From contig JAPXFQ010001133.1 of assembly GCA_028564705.1 (NCBI GenBank), forward strand, positions 1,936,001-2,000,000: 64,000 bases of DNA, written 5' to 3'. A program made the position numbers and the translations under genes. This document shows positions 44,881 through 57,440 of this stretch, in pieces (the first letter of the stretch is position 1; each line of letters opens with the position of its first letter). The stretch is from Apricaphanius iberus. Taxonomy: Eukaryota; Chordata; Actinopteri; Cyprinodontiformes; Aphaniidae. The notes below the pieces were generated by a model. It was not told the origin of the DNA, searched no databases, and was given only the letters and a program-made list of their open reading frames with translations.

Positions 44881-47800
44881 TGGTTGAGGCCTTCAGAGGA
44901 GTGTTGAAGTCTCTGCGGCGCTTTTCAAGCTTTTCCTGCATTTCAAGCTTCAAAGCGTAGAAGTTTAGCTGGCTGAACTTTTGACACTCTTTACTGCAAC
45001 CAATCAGAGTGTCTCACTGTAGTGACTTTGCCCGACGTTGACGTTGCCTAGCCAACCAAGATCCACTAGTGTTTAAAACATCTGCCTACAAGCTTTGCAA
45101 GCTTCAGCTTAAAAATTTATCTGCTGTGTATATGCTTTGAACTAGTCGCTTTGTGTGCGTTGACTGACACTCACAAAGCGCACGGTCAGAACGCACCATA
45201 AGTCCATATGTCACGCCCTTCTCCTTCCGGTCCATGGGTCCCCAGTCAATGGAGCGATAGATGTTTTTTTTCTGATCCTGTTTGAAATGCGACATCGATC
45301 GAACATATGATGTACGTTGTTTGGTCTGACAGAGCCTTCGGGTGCCGCTAATCTGCATTCTAGCTCCAAAGGAGAAGAAGAAACCCCACTCCCACAGGAA
45401 GGGGGGGGCTTCCACAGGAAGTTAAACCGTCTCCACTCAAAGCCATGGCTGGGTGCTGATCGGAAAGAACAACTTCCTTCGCTGGCGAGGGAAGAGACAC
45501 CTGAGTTTCTGGGAGAAACTCACTCCAAGGGACTCAAAGACTGCTGATACCAGGTGAATCGCAAACACTGATGAAACAGCATTGTTTACCCTCAAAGCCT
45601 GACGAAACCTTTCCTGAGTTATAGACTGCTGCGAGAGGATTGGGAGCTGACCCCCCCACATGCAGTAGGACCCGAACAAGTCAGAAGCCGCATTCATTCG
45701 CCGCCACAGAGCCAATTTTTATGCAACAGAATCATTTAAAGCATCATAAAGCTGCAGACTAAAAATACAAATTATAAATCAACATGCCCTGAAATTATTC
45801 TTATTCATTTATCATTTTAAGCTTCAGATAACAGGCCTATTTGACCGCAGTTTCAAACATTTGTCCAGTAAATTGAAAAGCTGCCGGTCACGTTGTCTGG
45901 TGGCAGTTTTTTCTAGCGAAATATGTTGGGCTGTGATAGGGTTCTGGCTTTAATAAGCTCTCAATTAAAATATACTCTTCGGGCTCAGGCTGAACTCTCT
46001 TGGGCTATGGTCAGGTCGGCCCGATTACAGCTCTATGCTACAGCATTCTTTGCAGTAGATATGTCATGTTTTAAAAGACCGGTAGCCAGCTACAGGGCGG
46101 AGTCCTGTAATATCACTGGTACCTGTTTCAATATGGAAAAATACAGCTATAGAGTTACCTTGCTATAACACAGTCTATGCTTTGCTGCTTCGCTGTTTGG
46201 TGGATTTTCTTAATAGCACAATGTACATGCTTTCCTTACAGCGGACTAACGCGCATTGTGTCCTGTGTCCTAAATGATTAGAGGAAATTGTCAATCTCCT
46301 CCTGTCATGTCTCCCATGCTTGCCAAATTTATAATGTCTGGTTATAATAATTTCCTCACCCAGAAGGAAAAACAGCACAAAAAACTGCCCATAATTATGT
46401 TCCTCACTCAGAAACGACACCTGCTCAGAGACCTTCAGTGGAGAAAGACGCACCGAGCGGCGCAACAGCGGAGAGACCGTACTTTAATAATATTATGTTT
46501 TATATCTACTAAGGTTTGAGTATTAAAACCTTTGAGAAATGTAAGTAAATGTTAATGTATGTCTGGGAACAGTGTAAAAAAGTGTGTGGAGAGGGGTTTT
46601 ACAGCCTTAAAACATGATTGTAAAAAATAAAGATGACTACTTTGCAGATTTTGCCTGTTGCCGGTTATTTTAATAATAAATGAGGGATGATTGTAAAGGA
46701 AATTTATTGGGTCTGGTTTCTTTACTGCGGGTGGGTAGCCAGGAACAAAATATTCATGTAATATTTCTGCTTGTTTAAGACCACCAAAGATATTATCTCG
46801 ACATGCTGTGTTTGTGTACAGAGCATGCCAGAATACTACTTTGCAGTGAACGCAAAAAATTCTCGTCATCTCTATATCCAGCTGCCAGAGACGCTTCTGT
46901 AACGCAGGAACGGAGAACTAGGAAGTGGACAACATTTCCATCTAAGCTGGAAAACAAAACAAAAAGGAAAATAACTTGATCAATTAGTGAAATTAAATAA
47001 CAGTGTAGTTTTATTATTAGTCTGTCGTTATTTGAATACTGCAGCTGAAATGTATACTGTGCAGAAATCACTGAGCAGAAACCAAACCCTGTGTCCTGTC
47101 TGGTTACCTTGATTTTTTATTCCTGAATCCCTGAAAGAGCTGGATGAATGGATAATGACAGCATTGCGTCATCAGCGCAACTACGGGAAAAATTCCCTCC
47201 TGCTCCCTCCACCAAAACAACATATGAACATTTTCATCTTTGCGACTCTTAAATAAAACATAACAAGTTATGCCCGCTTTCATTTAATAAACTTCGTCCC
47301 GGAGCTGTGAAACAACTTTATGCGGATCACCCACAGGTAGCTGCCCTATTGCAGGAAAGTCAGCTGTAAGTGAAATCTGAAGTTTATCCACACAGTGTTA
47401 GGGTTGCAAAAGGAGCATGTTTTATTTTTGCACATTCTGCTGGTGCGAGTACGTATTATATCCAACATTGTTCTTTGTGCTACGGTGTTGATTTTAATAA
47501 TTCTTACCAGCCAACAGCCTATTGATGATGATTAAAAAGGAAAACAGTTAACCCTACGGCTTTTAAATTATATTGATTTAATAAAGATGTGATTTTCACC
47601 ATGTTTATACACTGCAGTGCATATTGTAATCAAACATGAAACGAATGAATACTTAGACTCTAAACAAATATTTAATAACTGTCCCCAGCAATTCTCAAAC
47701 CGCATCCCAGTTTATAATTATGTCTCCAGCTATTATAAAAACAAACTGACACCCTTGGCGTTGATGACTAATGAATGTGAATCACAGCATTCAGTAAAAA

Positions 47801-47924
47801 CATTAACCTTGTTAAAAATGTCTGACTGGTCTGTATTCCAGTGTAAAAGGCTCACAATTGTTGTGTCATGTGAAAATGTAATAATCCTTTTGGCTGGATT
47901 TATGCTTATTAGGGGTGTCCTGAT
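44881..47924. other. No gene recognised
   Basis: About 3 kb of unique-looking intronic sequence. Several open frames of 75-105 residues occur on both strands (for example 45104-45415 minus and 46552-46869 minus) with no recognisable domain. Short purine-rich runs near 45385-45410. Confidence 0.35.
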
Positions 47925-48030
47925 TCTCCAAATCCTCAATTCAATTTGATTTTAGAGTCACGATTCGATTTAATTTTTAGATTTTTTATTTTCTTGTAGG
48001 CTATGTGGAAATTGTGTTGGCTGTTAGATT
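47925..48030 (+). mobile_element. Short transposon end fragment
   Basis: AGGGGTGTCCTGATTCTCCA, then AATTCAATTTGATTTTAGAG and CACGATTCGATTT resemble the start of fish short transposons related to the families at 26670 and 51972. The opposite end was not found. Confidence 0.4.
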
Positions 48031-48357
48031 CTGGTAGGTTCCACTAAAGAATTTCCACCTGGTTCAGTCCGTCCGAGCTCAGATAAATCCCGTTCCATCT
48101 GCTCCACCTGTTCCCACCAGATTTCTCTGCAGTAGTCGACAAGCGCTTCTGCTCAGCTGCTGTTTATTCAAAGCTATTTTTCTTCATGGTGGGTAAGTAA
48201 ATAACCTTATAAAATCATTACGCCATGTTTCTGTGACCAGGGAAGTTTGTATACTTCTTTAATTTATCCGTCTTCAAGAGGTAGTAGAGCGTCTAGTGTG
48301 GATATAGTGTTGAAATACACATATTTGTTTATCTACTCTTCACACGTTTTTCCATTC
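48031..48357. other. No gene recognised
   Basis: Unique sequence. Confidence 0.3.
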
Positions 48358-48505
48358 AACTGACTTTTATCTATATAGCACCAATTCCCAACAAATGTCA
48401 TCTCAAGCCACTTTACAACACAAGTCATTTCAATACAATTACACAAATATTTCAATCAGTTAAAAGTTGTCTTTGTAAGGAATCCCAGCAGATTGTGATG
48501 AGTCA
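48358..48505 (-). mobile_element. LINE 3'-end copy (same family as 14590-14964)
   Basis: On the minus strand it reads AATCTGCTGGGATTCCTTAC and ends near TTGGTGCTATATAGATAAAA. 5'-truncated; non-coding. Confidence 0.68.
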
Positions 48506-48764
48506 CAAAGATGATAGCCTTTGTCATCCGCAGTACTTTACTTTGAAAAACTGCTTTTATTTCCAGAATGGCCACGGATCGCACAAAAAAAGTTCACCAG
48601 TCGCCGAAACGATCACGGTGCTCAGAGTCCGGTGCGAACCAGGCTTCATGTTTGGTGGGGACAAACCCTTCAATCATAAAAAGTACTGGGGACATGTTCC
48701 CGACGTCCCTGGTTAAAATGGCTGCATGACGTTGAAGGCCTGTTGTCACTCGACCAGCAACCCC

Positions 48765-48870
48765 CAAACCACCCAGGTCCTCCAACTCTAGTCTACTTAT
48801 CATGTAAAGATAATTAAATTGCCTTTTTGAAAGTGTGTTATACAAATAAAGGTGTCTTGCTTTGTCATAA
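48765..48870 (+). mobile_element. Internally deleted LINE 3' fragment (family of 59785-60365)
   Basis: CCAGGTCCTCCAACTCTAGT matches the ORF2 region at 59932-59950. It is joined directly to ATCATGTAAAGATAATTAAA and AAAGTGTGTTATACAAATAA, which match the 3' terminus at 60300-60366. About 300 bp present in the other copy is missing. Confidence 0.55.
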
Positions 48871-49639
48871 CTGTCTATTCAAGTCACTTTAACCAATTAA
48901 AAAAAAAAAAAGTTACATTTCTTTTCACAAGCTAAAAATATTATTTTGTACTGGTTTTTATCACATTAACCACCACTGTAAATAATGCTACAAAAATTTT
49001 AATTGTTTAGTTAATGCTACTTCTGCATACCTTAAATATTAATGTAACTGTACAAATCTGGAAACCTGAGGAGGTGTGGTAGCTAGACCGTTTCAGTCCG
49101 GGGGGAAAAGTGGATTAAACACACATTGATGGGAATTGACGCCTGGCAGATAGAAAGCAATCTGGGAACTGGGAAGCTGTTTGACATGAGGGAGCCTGAC
49201 AACTGGGTGATTTAGGCTTGATGAAAATAAAGAAGAACAGACAGGATGGAGGGGAGGATGCTGCTAAAGAAGCAGTTGGGAGTCGGGAACTCTGCCCTCG
49301 CCGCCTTTGAGCAAGGAGAGTTTGACTCCTCCAAGGCACCAGTTTATTCTAAAACATTCTTCTTAGATTCACTGAATATCTGGGAGAAATTCAAGCTAAT
49401 TTATTTTGTCTTTTACTGGTTTCAGCGTCTGACGCTAAGCTGCTACTGGTTCGCTGATAAGAAGCATCAATCATGTCACAGTAGGAGTATCTTCCTCATC
49501 AAGATTCCCAACAAAAATCCTCCTCTTCCAGGGTAGCTAGGCTAACAGCTAGAGCTCCTCCAACAAAGAGGCAATCACTTCTAAGCAGGTGCGAGGATGT
49601 CACCAGGTGTGTGTGTGTGAAGGTGGGTCATTTGTGTAA
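48871..49639. other. No gene recognised
   Basis: Unique intronic sequence with an A run at 48899-48911. Confidence 0.35.
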
Positions 49640-50010
49640 CAGATGTGTGTATAGAAGCGCGTGTCTGACACAGGTTTAATGACTCGTCTCAGCCAATTTT
49701 CAGCCGGTGGCTTCTCTTTGTGGGGAAATGAAGTTTGCAGTTAATGTAGCACAGAAGGCCTGCCTCTGATCTGAGCACACACATATACGTGTGTGTGTGT
49801 GTGTGTGTGTGTGTCAGTTCCAGTGTGCTGGCTCCGAGGAGAATATTAGCAGGAGCCATATGGGAGAAATCATTGTGAAGGAAGGTTCGAGGACATTTAC
49901 GCTGCCAGGCCTCCGTGTTTCAATATGAGAGGACGCTGTAAGCACGTTGGTGTGTTTGATTGTGCCCATTTGTGCCTCTTCAAGTCTGCCCAACCACGCT
50001 TTATAAATCA
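49640..50010. promoter_or_regulatory. Candidate conserved non-coding element around a (GT)13 microsatellite
   Basis: Repeat-free flanks such as CAGGTTTAATGACTCG, GCAGTTAATGTAGCAC and GAATATTAGCAGGAGCCATA surround a (GT)13 run at 49789-49814. Composition is balanced. Candidate only. Confidence 0.25.
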
Positions 50011-51249
50011 CTCTGAGGTTTGTGTGTTTCTCCGTGCCGTGCCGGAGTCACGGTTATTCCAAACACAGCTGTTGGATTGGAGTTGTGTTCGCAAACACGA
50101 CGTGGCGGAGTGAGGAGGAAGCACACAGATGTTTCCCGGCGCTCGCTCGAAAAAGCAATGGATGCGACAGAGAATGATCGGCGGTGATCATTAAAAGGGA
50201 ACGAAATGTCAGGAGTCGCTGAAGCTCCAAACGACACATTTAAGAACCTTTAAATGAGAAAAATGTAAAGAAATGAAACAATCAGCACACCATAGTTCAG
50301 TAAACAACACCATGTGTCTGAATACATTTTAAACAGATGTTTCTTCCATGAAATCCACCTGACATCGATAAGGAAACAGGAGCCTGATGTGTTCACAATT
50401 CATGTTATCAAGTCCAATCGCAAACGTTTCATCCCAAGTCACAGAAAGGCTTCACGTCTTCATTCTTTGAGGAGAAAGACCAGTAAAAGACACTTTCTGG
50501 AATGTTAACTACAATTTAGGACGTAACCCTTGTTCAAGTTTCAATTTTTTCCCTCCAAGTCCAAGTAAATCCTTTAGTAGGACTTTGCGGTGCACAATTC
50601 ATACCAAAAAAAGGTTTTTATTTCTGTTACATGGCTATTTCATACACCGCTATCCCAATGATTAGCCCTGACAGCGTCTGAAGCGTGTGATGTGGGTAAG
50701 TGTTGCAGCGGGGACCGATTTCACTGCTACACGCTAAGACCTGATATGGCAGGACTCCATATAGACTGAGATGAGGATAAGGATGATGCAATCTCCGCTG
50801 GGGTTTTCATCTCCTGCATGTGTGTGCGTCTGTCCCTGTGTGCCTCTCCTGTTTGCTACTGCTGTCATGTGAGAGTGTAATATTAGCATTGTTTAGACAA
50901 AGTAAAAGATATGGGCTGCGTCATTCAACTACATCAGAGTAACCAAACTGTACATGACATTTAACAAGAATGTTTGTGACTGCAACATTCTGGAATATTC
51001 CTCTGCTCCTCTTACTACTAATTACTAATAACTGAAAAGTATTAAGAACTAAAAGAACTTGAAGTAATTCGTCCTCTACACACCACAGCATGAAAAAGTT
51101 ATGAACTAAGTACGGCTGGTGGCAGGAGCTGTCAGAGCGAAGCTAACCACGCTGACCCAGAGGGAGCCATTCCAGAAAGAGGAGCCACGTCTGTAGTTAA
51201 GAAGTTCTTCAGCTCTGAACGGTCAGACGATAAACATACGCCAATCTTT
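50011..51249. other. No gene recognised
   Basis: Unique sequence. Open frames to 78 residues lack recognisable domains. Confidence 0.35.
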
Positions 51250-51720
51250 AGCAAGTGCTGTTGTGAGTAGCCAGTAGGGGGTAGTGTAGAGCGCTATTTG
51301 ACCGTCTGTAAGTACGCGGCAAAAACTGTAGGAAAGTAGGAAAGAAGGCAGGAAAGAAATCAACAACAGTGGTATATATGGTCCTACATACCATCGAAGA
51401 TACTGCTGCCGTCTTTCTTCTGTCGTTATCTAATAAGCATGCTGCTTGGCTCAGCGCATGGTTAGAAAGCAAGTATATTTTCATAGAATTTACCAATGTG
51501 TGGAAATGGAAAAAACAACATGATAAAATCCAAATGAGAGTAAAATGGGCTATTTAGAGCCAAGCTAGGGAATTCATTATTTTCTTATAAGTTAATGTGG
51601 GTTAAAACGGTATTGTATGGAAAAAAAATACAGTCAAATATCGTAAAACTGTGTTTTTTTTTTGTTTTTTTTACAGTGATATGAAAATGTTGCCACACTA
51701 CCCAGCCCTAGTCTGGAGTA
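51250..51720 (-). mobile_element. Short DNA transposon copy (shared-core family), minus orientation
   Basis: In reverse complement it begins CTAGGGCTGGGTAGTGTGGC near 51713 and reads AACATTTTCATATCACTGTA, TTTGACTGTATTTTTTTTCC and AAATAGCCCATTTTACTCTC, matching the left part of 20660-20820 and 35290-35455. The core is more diverged, but a CCCCCTACTGGC-type word and CAGCAGTATCTTCGATGGTA are recognisable. Its outer end gives the best view of this family's CTAGGGCTGGG terminus. Confidence 0.65.
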
Positions 51721-51973
51721 TTTGTCTACTTTTTTGAGTGTTAATTACAATAAAAGACTTAATTCTTAAAGGTGCATGTCCAAGTCAAATATAAAATCTA
51801 AAACTGATAAGCTCACAGTTTTCTAAAGAGGCAAGGCCAATTCAGTTCTCAGTTATTGGTAGTCAGGTTTGAGGTCTCCAATAACTAAAATGTATATTTT
51901 CACATCAAATCCAGACCATACAGTCTGCTCAAAAACAGAATTTCTATCATGTTTGCATCTTTGAACATCAAAA

Positions 51974-52320
51974 CTAGGGCTGGGTATCGATTCAAATTTC
52001 AAGAATCGATTCGATTTTGATTCTCAAGAGTCAGAATCAATCATCATATTCGACCAGATTCAATGTGACCTAGTTCAATATGGATATGTGTCTGTGCTAT
52101 TAAAAACGTTTTTTGGAGCTCTTATCTTAATTCTATACCTGTAATTCAGTAACTTAACACTAGGTGGGTAACAGTTCACCAGGGGAAACAACACTTAAAA
52201 TGGCCATCTGGACTTTTCCTTCCGATAATAGCAAACTATTGTAAAAAATAAAATCAATTTGATTTCTATATGAACCAATTTAGAATCGATTTTCGATTCA
52301 ACACAGTTATTAAAGGGAGA
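51974..52320 (+). mobile_element. Short DNA transposon copy (CTGGGTATCGATTC family)
   Basis: Starts CTAGGGCTGGGTATCGATTC, includes CAAGAATCGATTCGATTTTG and closes near AGAATCGATTTTCGATTCAA. The minus-orientation copy at 26670-27035 shares both ends. No open frame. Confidence 0.62.
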
Positions 52321-52801
52321 TTTTCTTTTTATTCTAATGTTTAAAAAAACTAACTAGAGTAATGTAATGTTCATCCATCCAGCCATCGATGGTCCATTCA
52401 TGGATGACTGATGTCTGTATGTGGTGATCCCACATTGTGCCAAATATAGTCATTCATTCATGTCTATCAGTGATTGGGCGAGAGGCGGGATCCACCCTGG
52501 ATAGGTCGCCAGTCCAAATCTTTTATTATCATTGTTTACAGATAATTGCCGTTTACCAGGTAGTCCCAGTCTTCCCAATTAAAACAAAGTAAGGCAGTTT
52601 CACCAAATCTCAGAAATAAATGAATAAATAAACATCCTCCACCAGAGATTCTCTGCACAGCTGTGTATGTAAACACATGAACAGCAGCAGTCGATGCACA
52701 GTGGGGCAACATGCCTCCCAGCACAGGAAATAAGTTTGGTCCGGATGTAATGAGCAACTGAAAGGCAAACTAGAAAAATTTGCATTTCCTGCGAAAATGC
52801 A
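52321..52801. other. Short repeat remnant and unrecognised sequence
   Basis: 52475-52515 (GGCGGGATCCACCCTGGATA, then GGTCGCCAGTCC) is a phrase common in fish dispersed repeats. The rest is unrecognised. Confidence 0.35.
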
Positions 52802-55078
52802 GTGTGAATGCTGTAAGATGATTTTTTTTGCTGAAAATTGCTGAAGAATTTGAAGAAAACTGCAGAATATTTGCTGAATTGTAAAAAGCTGAATAACTGA
52901 AAAATGTTTCAAAATTGTCCTACGTAGAAAAACTATTAGCTAAAATCTAAAAGTTGTCAAATTTTTATAACAAGCTCAAAATAGTATGTTGTGTAACTTT
53001 AAAAAGTAAAAATCAGCATAAAAAGGTGAGAGCCATGCAGTTATACTTAACTGCAAAACTATTGAAAAGCTAAAAGACCAGCTTTAGCTAAATTAAGCTA
53101 AAATACCAATGTTAGCTAAATTAAGCTAAACTACCAATGTTAGCTAAAATGCAACCTTTAACATGTTGCTGAAATGTAGTAAGCAAAGTTTGCTGAAAGA
53201 GAAAATCTCTGCAAATGCTTATTCAGAGAAAAGTTGGTAAATTGTACTACAGCTAGAATTAGGAAAGATTGTGGTATTAGCTGAAATGCAAGTTGTAACC
53301 CGTTTGAAACTGATGATGTTAGCTAAAATGCTAACAGTAGAATTTTGGGAAATACTAATATATTGGATATTAATGACTTGATCAATTCAGTATAATAAAA
53401 ATGGCTACAAAGCCAATTCTTGCTAAAATTAGCTAAAAAAAACTCTTAGCTTAAATACTAGTTTGAATATAATGGATGTCAATATAAAGTTGTATAATAA
53501 TATCATACTCCATGTACAATGCCCACAATAGCCTAAACATAAAAGTCTGCATAACTACCCTTTAAAAGTAATCACTGTTTCCCATTCATGGTAGCAGGCT
53601 ACTTAATTGTAGACACTGCTTCCCTAGGTCACTGTGACAGGAGTGAGGCTAAAGGACACAGCAACACTGGGCCCTCTTAATACCAGCAAGTAATGTGGGT
53701 GAAGTTTACAGCCCAAAGACAATGAATGAGATGGAAGAATCTGGGATTTGAACCAGCAACCCATTGATTCGTGGATTCCTACTACCTAGGTCACAGCCAC
53801 ACTATGTAGTGTCCATAGCGCATTGTAATTATATTGTCCACCACAAGAGGTGACTCCAACTGTAGCAATAGAATGGCCTTCCCTTACTCAGCCAATCAGA
53901 GACAGGCTGGCCCTGCAGGAGAGAAGCTGACAGGAGGCCAGCTGCAGCACCTCACTTTTGTGTCTCAATTCCTCAGCCGTTTAAACAGGGAATCCTTCTT
54001 CCAAACTACTCTTAATAACTCGGGAACCGTAAGGCGTATCGACGTGATCCATGTATCGTTTTTATTGGAACGGATACGGGAACAGTCTTAAACCACTCAA
54101 TTTTTTGAAAATATAATATAAAAGCTATAAATTGATGTCAAACATGAGTATATTTTGGTAAAACCAGAAATCTGACTTGACTTGGTTCCGAACGATGTTA
54201 TGTTATTCGGGAAGTATAAGGGCTATCGAAATAAGGATTTCACTTTGAGTATCAGGAGGCTTTGGTGATTAATACTTCTTTGTGTCATGTGTGTACCTTA
54301 ATCTGTGTCCGCACAGCGATTTTGTAAAAATGGGCATAATTTTGAGATGCTGAAATTCGAGCAGGATCCACTCAGGGGTGGTTTTTCATCGCTTTGGGGC
54401 CATTTGTGGTAAATGTGTAAATGTCACTTCAATGAGGGTTACATTTCCTGAATCCCAACAATATTTCCTGCGTTTTAATATATAATATGTGTAGATTGTG
54501 TGAAATTTGTATGAACAGGAGTAATTTGTTTGTGAAAGTTCAGAAAAGGGCCAAAAACGGCAGTTGCTAGAGTGGACACTCTGCCAGTTGAAGAATTCCG
54601 TCATTGAAATACATTATAAATTTGAAAACCTGAAAATTTTTAAATGATTTTTAAATCGCGATTTTATGAAAACCGTAAGAGATAGCAAAAAGCTGAATCA
54701 TACGAAGATAGTTTAAAGCCTTGTGACCCGTTTAAAGTTTGAATGGCGATTCTAGCTTAAATTTTGTGGAAGTAGTTAGCTGTGGAAAAGCCCAAAATTT
54801 TTCCGGAATTTTCATGAATTTCCATTCATTTCAATGTAAGCGAAAATCGCATAAAAAGCTGAATATTTTAAAAAGTATGAAAAGCAGAAATACCAGAAGA
54901 CATAGCCGGAAAGACCCGAAAAAGCTGAACGCGTGAATATTTGAATTGCTGAAATCGCATGAAAATTGCAGAAGTAGTTGAATTTCAAAAAACGTACGGA
55001 AACGAGGAGAATAATAATAATAATAAAGAATAAAGAGAAACAGGATCACAATAGTGTGAATGCCTACAGCATTCACAC
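52802..55078. mobile_element. 2.3-kb non-autonomous element with 14-bp terminal inverted repeats and a terminal hairpin
   Basis: GTGTGAATGCTGTA at 52802-52815 is repeated exactly in reverse complement at 55065-55078. The right end also forms a perfect hairpin, GTGTGAATGC, loop CTACA, GCATTCACAC (55054-55078), preceded by an (AAT)n tract near 55013-55024. The interior is AT-rich with many GCTAAA and GCTGAA words and no transposase frame. Just outside the left end TGCATTT and AAATGCA (52781-52801) form another small hairpin. I recall this hairpin-ended type as frequent in fish genomes but cannot assign a superfamily. A tRNA-like patch lies at 53735-53800. Confidence 0.62.
53735..53800 (-). other. 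tRNA-like segment with pol III B-box
   Basis: On the minus strand TGACCTAGGTAGTAGG is followed, about 30 nt on, by GGTTCAAATCC (53744-53754), a near-consensus B-box. The A-box is weak. It is not a foldable tRNA gene by eye and more likely a tRNA-derived relic inside the larger element. Confidence 0.35.
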
Positions 55079-56954
55079 AATGAGCCCCTCCGTGTGAAGG
55101 TTTCCATCTAAACTCTGACAGCCTGCGTCTGGGGACCTACTTTATTGCTGAGAGAGCCTAAAATGTCATTCATCTATCAGTATGACCGGCCGCCTTCCCT
55201 CCTTCTGTCCTGCCAACACCTCATTCCACTCCTGTCATCTTTTTCACACTCTTCCTTTTGCACTCCTCATCGTTTTTTTTCCCAGCATCTCACTTCTATC
55301 AGATTTTCCATGGCACTTTGTCTCCTGATTTCTCCTGATTCAGTCAATGTCTGTTTTCCTGCAAGGTCTTCCTCATCGTTCCCCCGACCTTTCCCTCTTG
55401 CCCCGCTCTCGTCCCCTTTAAAACTGCCCTCACTTTTATAAAATTATTTTACACTTTTGGATGTTGTAATAATAAAGCAGCATTTTTATACTTTCAACTT
55501 AACTATCATTGAAAATGTGCAGAAGCAATAGTTCTCCATCCCGACACCCAGCTGAAATAAACTATTTATGTTTCATTCCCCATTCCTACTGTTGCCAAGA
55601 GAATACAGACTGAAAATATTGTGAAAACTCTAAAGCTCAACCTCCAAGGGGCAAGGGAAACTGGAAAAATATCAGCTCCAACAGAATATATACCAAGAAG
55701 CACAGAGAGTTTGGATTTTAGAAGAATTACTGAGATGTGGCCTAAACAATAATACATATGTTGTTAGGTTATACAAGGTGAAGGAGAAAGAAGAGTTCAA
55801 TTAATTCAGAAATGTCCACATTTTTTGCTACATGGGACAAAATCAAGTAAAAAGTGCCCATAGGCCACAAAAAACTTTTTTTTTCTACAATAAAAATTAG
55901 TTTTTTTTACTTGCCTAACAATAAATTAAACAGGTTGTATTATAATGAAAACAGATAAGGTATGAATTCTTGTAGGAAAGGGATTTTTAAAGGGTTGTAC
56001 ATTTAAAGTAATAAATAATATTAATAAATAATATTTTCTCAGCAGAAAGAGGAGGATTTGGGCCACTTTAAAAAAAAAGTGTCATTTTTAGCTATGTTTG
56101 TTTTTCTACACCTGCTTTTATGTTAGTTCTTTATGCAATGAAATAAAAATGAAAGCCAAAACAACGTGACTGTTAAAAGATGAATAATTTGTTTTGTGCC
56201 ACTGATCGTTTTCTAATCTTTTTGTCAACAAAAATGATGCCTTTATAAAATAAGTTCATCATCTGCATCAATTATTTGTGTTGTGGTGCCAATTGCAGAA
56301 AGTACGAATCTCAAATGGTGGTAAACGGCCGTACCAAATCAGTCCATAAATGGCCCCCTGGCCGCACGTTGGACATCCCTGATTGAATTTGTCTGTCTGA
56401 TATACACCTGTTGCTTCCACCGTCCTGTTAGCTTGGCTAATAGTTACTAGAAGTTACTAAATAATGTAATCACTGATTCTACATAACTTCTCATCTGAAA
56501 TGGTAAAAGTTTATTTAGATACAATATAAAACTAAAAACTATGGTTTTCTTTTATTAATTCTTGACTTTTTCCATAATTATTATGTACACATGTGTATAT
56601 GTTTATGTATTTATATTGTACTTATATGTATATATTCACAAATTTTATTTAATTAAATGTTGTAAATCATTCATACGGCCAATAGTAAGTATATGTCAAT
56701 TAACATTATGACGGCTGTTTTTATCATGGTTATACTAAGCTGCATTATGATAATATAAGTATACTTTTCCTCATGGAATAGTATAGGTAGCTTTAAATAA
56801 TATATAACTAATTGGAATAGATGAAATAGGAAGTATACAAGTTGACACTTCATCCTACTCGTTTTTTTAACCTTCTGTAGTTCTTTTTTGGTGTATGCTT
56901 ATCTATTTATAGTTATTTTGTTCTAAATACATAAATAAAATAAATACTGTCTTC
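55079..56954. other. No gene recognised
   Basis: 55180-55440 is pyrimidine-rich and creates a 98-residue fortuitous frame. 55850-56950 is AT-rich with several A and T runs. Confidence 0.35.
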
Positions 56955-57440
56955 AGTCAACGCTTGTCCAAAATGCTGCTGCCAGAGCCCTGACCAACAC
57001 CAACGGAATGAATCTAGAACTTAGAACATTCTTCAGTTTGAATCTTGGTCAGAGTTGCTGTTCAGGTTTCAAATGGATAGTTGCTCCTTTCAGGTGTCGG
57101 GCCAGCCCAAGATAGATTACAACGCCCGTGTAAATGAATTTACAACCATGAACCGTACTGACCCCAGACGACCAGTAGAGGGTGCTGTGGGTTATCATTT
57201 GGCACTTTTAGAGGCAGTAAACAAGATAGTTTCATATGCTGTATGGCGAAATGGACATTATAAGTTGATTAAATGAAAACAAGAGCAAAGCTCGCACAAG
57301 CAGGGACGATGCTAATACATCACCAATCAGGATACAGGTACAATTTTGAGGGACATTCTGCTTCACACTCAATACCAGTAGGTGGTGGTAGTGCATTAAT
57401 TTGCTGTCTGCCAGCCACCAAAAAACATCAAAAAGTAGAG
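56955..57440 (+). pseudogene. LINE relic and dispersed-repeat fragment
   Basis: Near 56957-57012 one frame gives TLVQNAAARALTNTNGMN, the L-V-Q-N-A-A-A-R motif found near the C-terminal end of many LINE polymerases. From about 57160 to 57440 there are phrases such as CCAGTAGAGGGTGCTGTGG and CAGTAGGTGGTGGTAGTGCA that belong to common fish dispersed repeats. Open frames are short and broken. Confidence 0.45.

Noticed and set aside
53735..53800. Functional tRNA gene
   Set aside because: B-box present but acceptor and anticodon stems do not form by eye.
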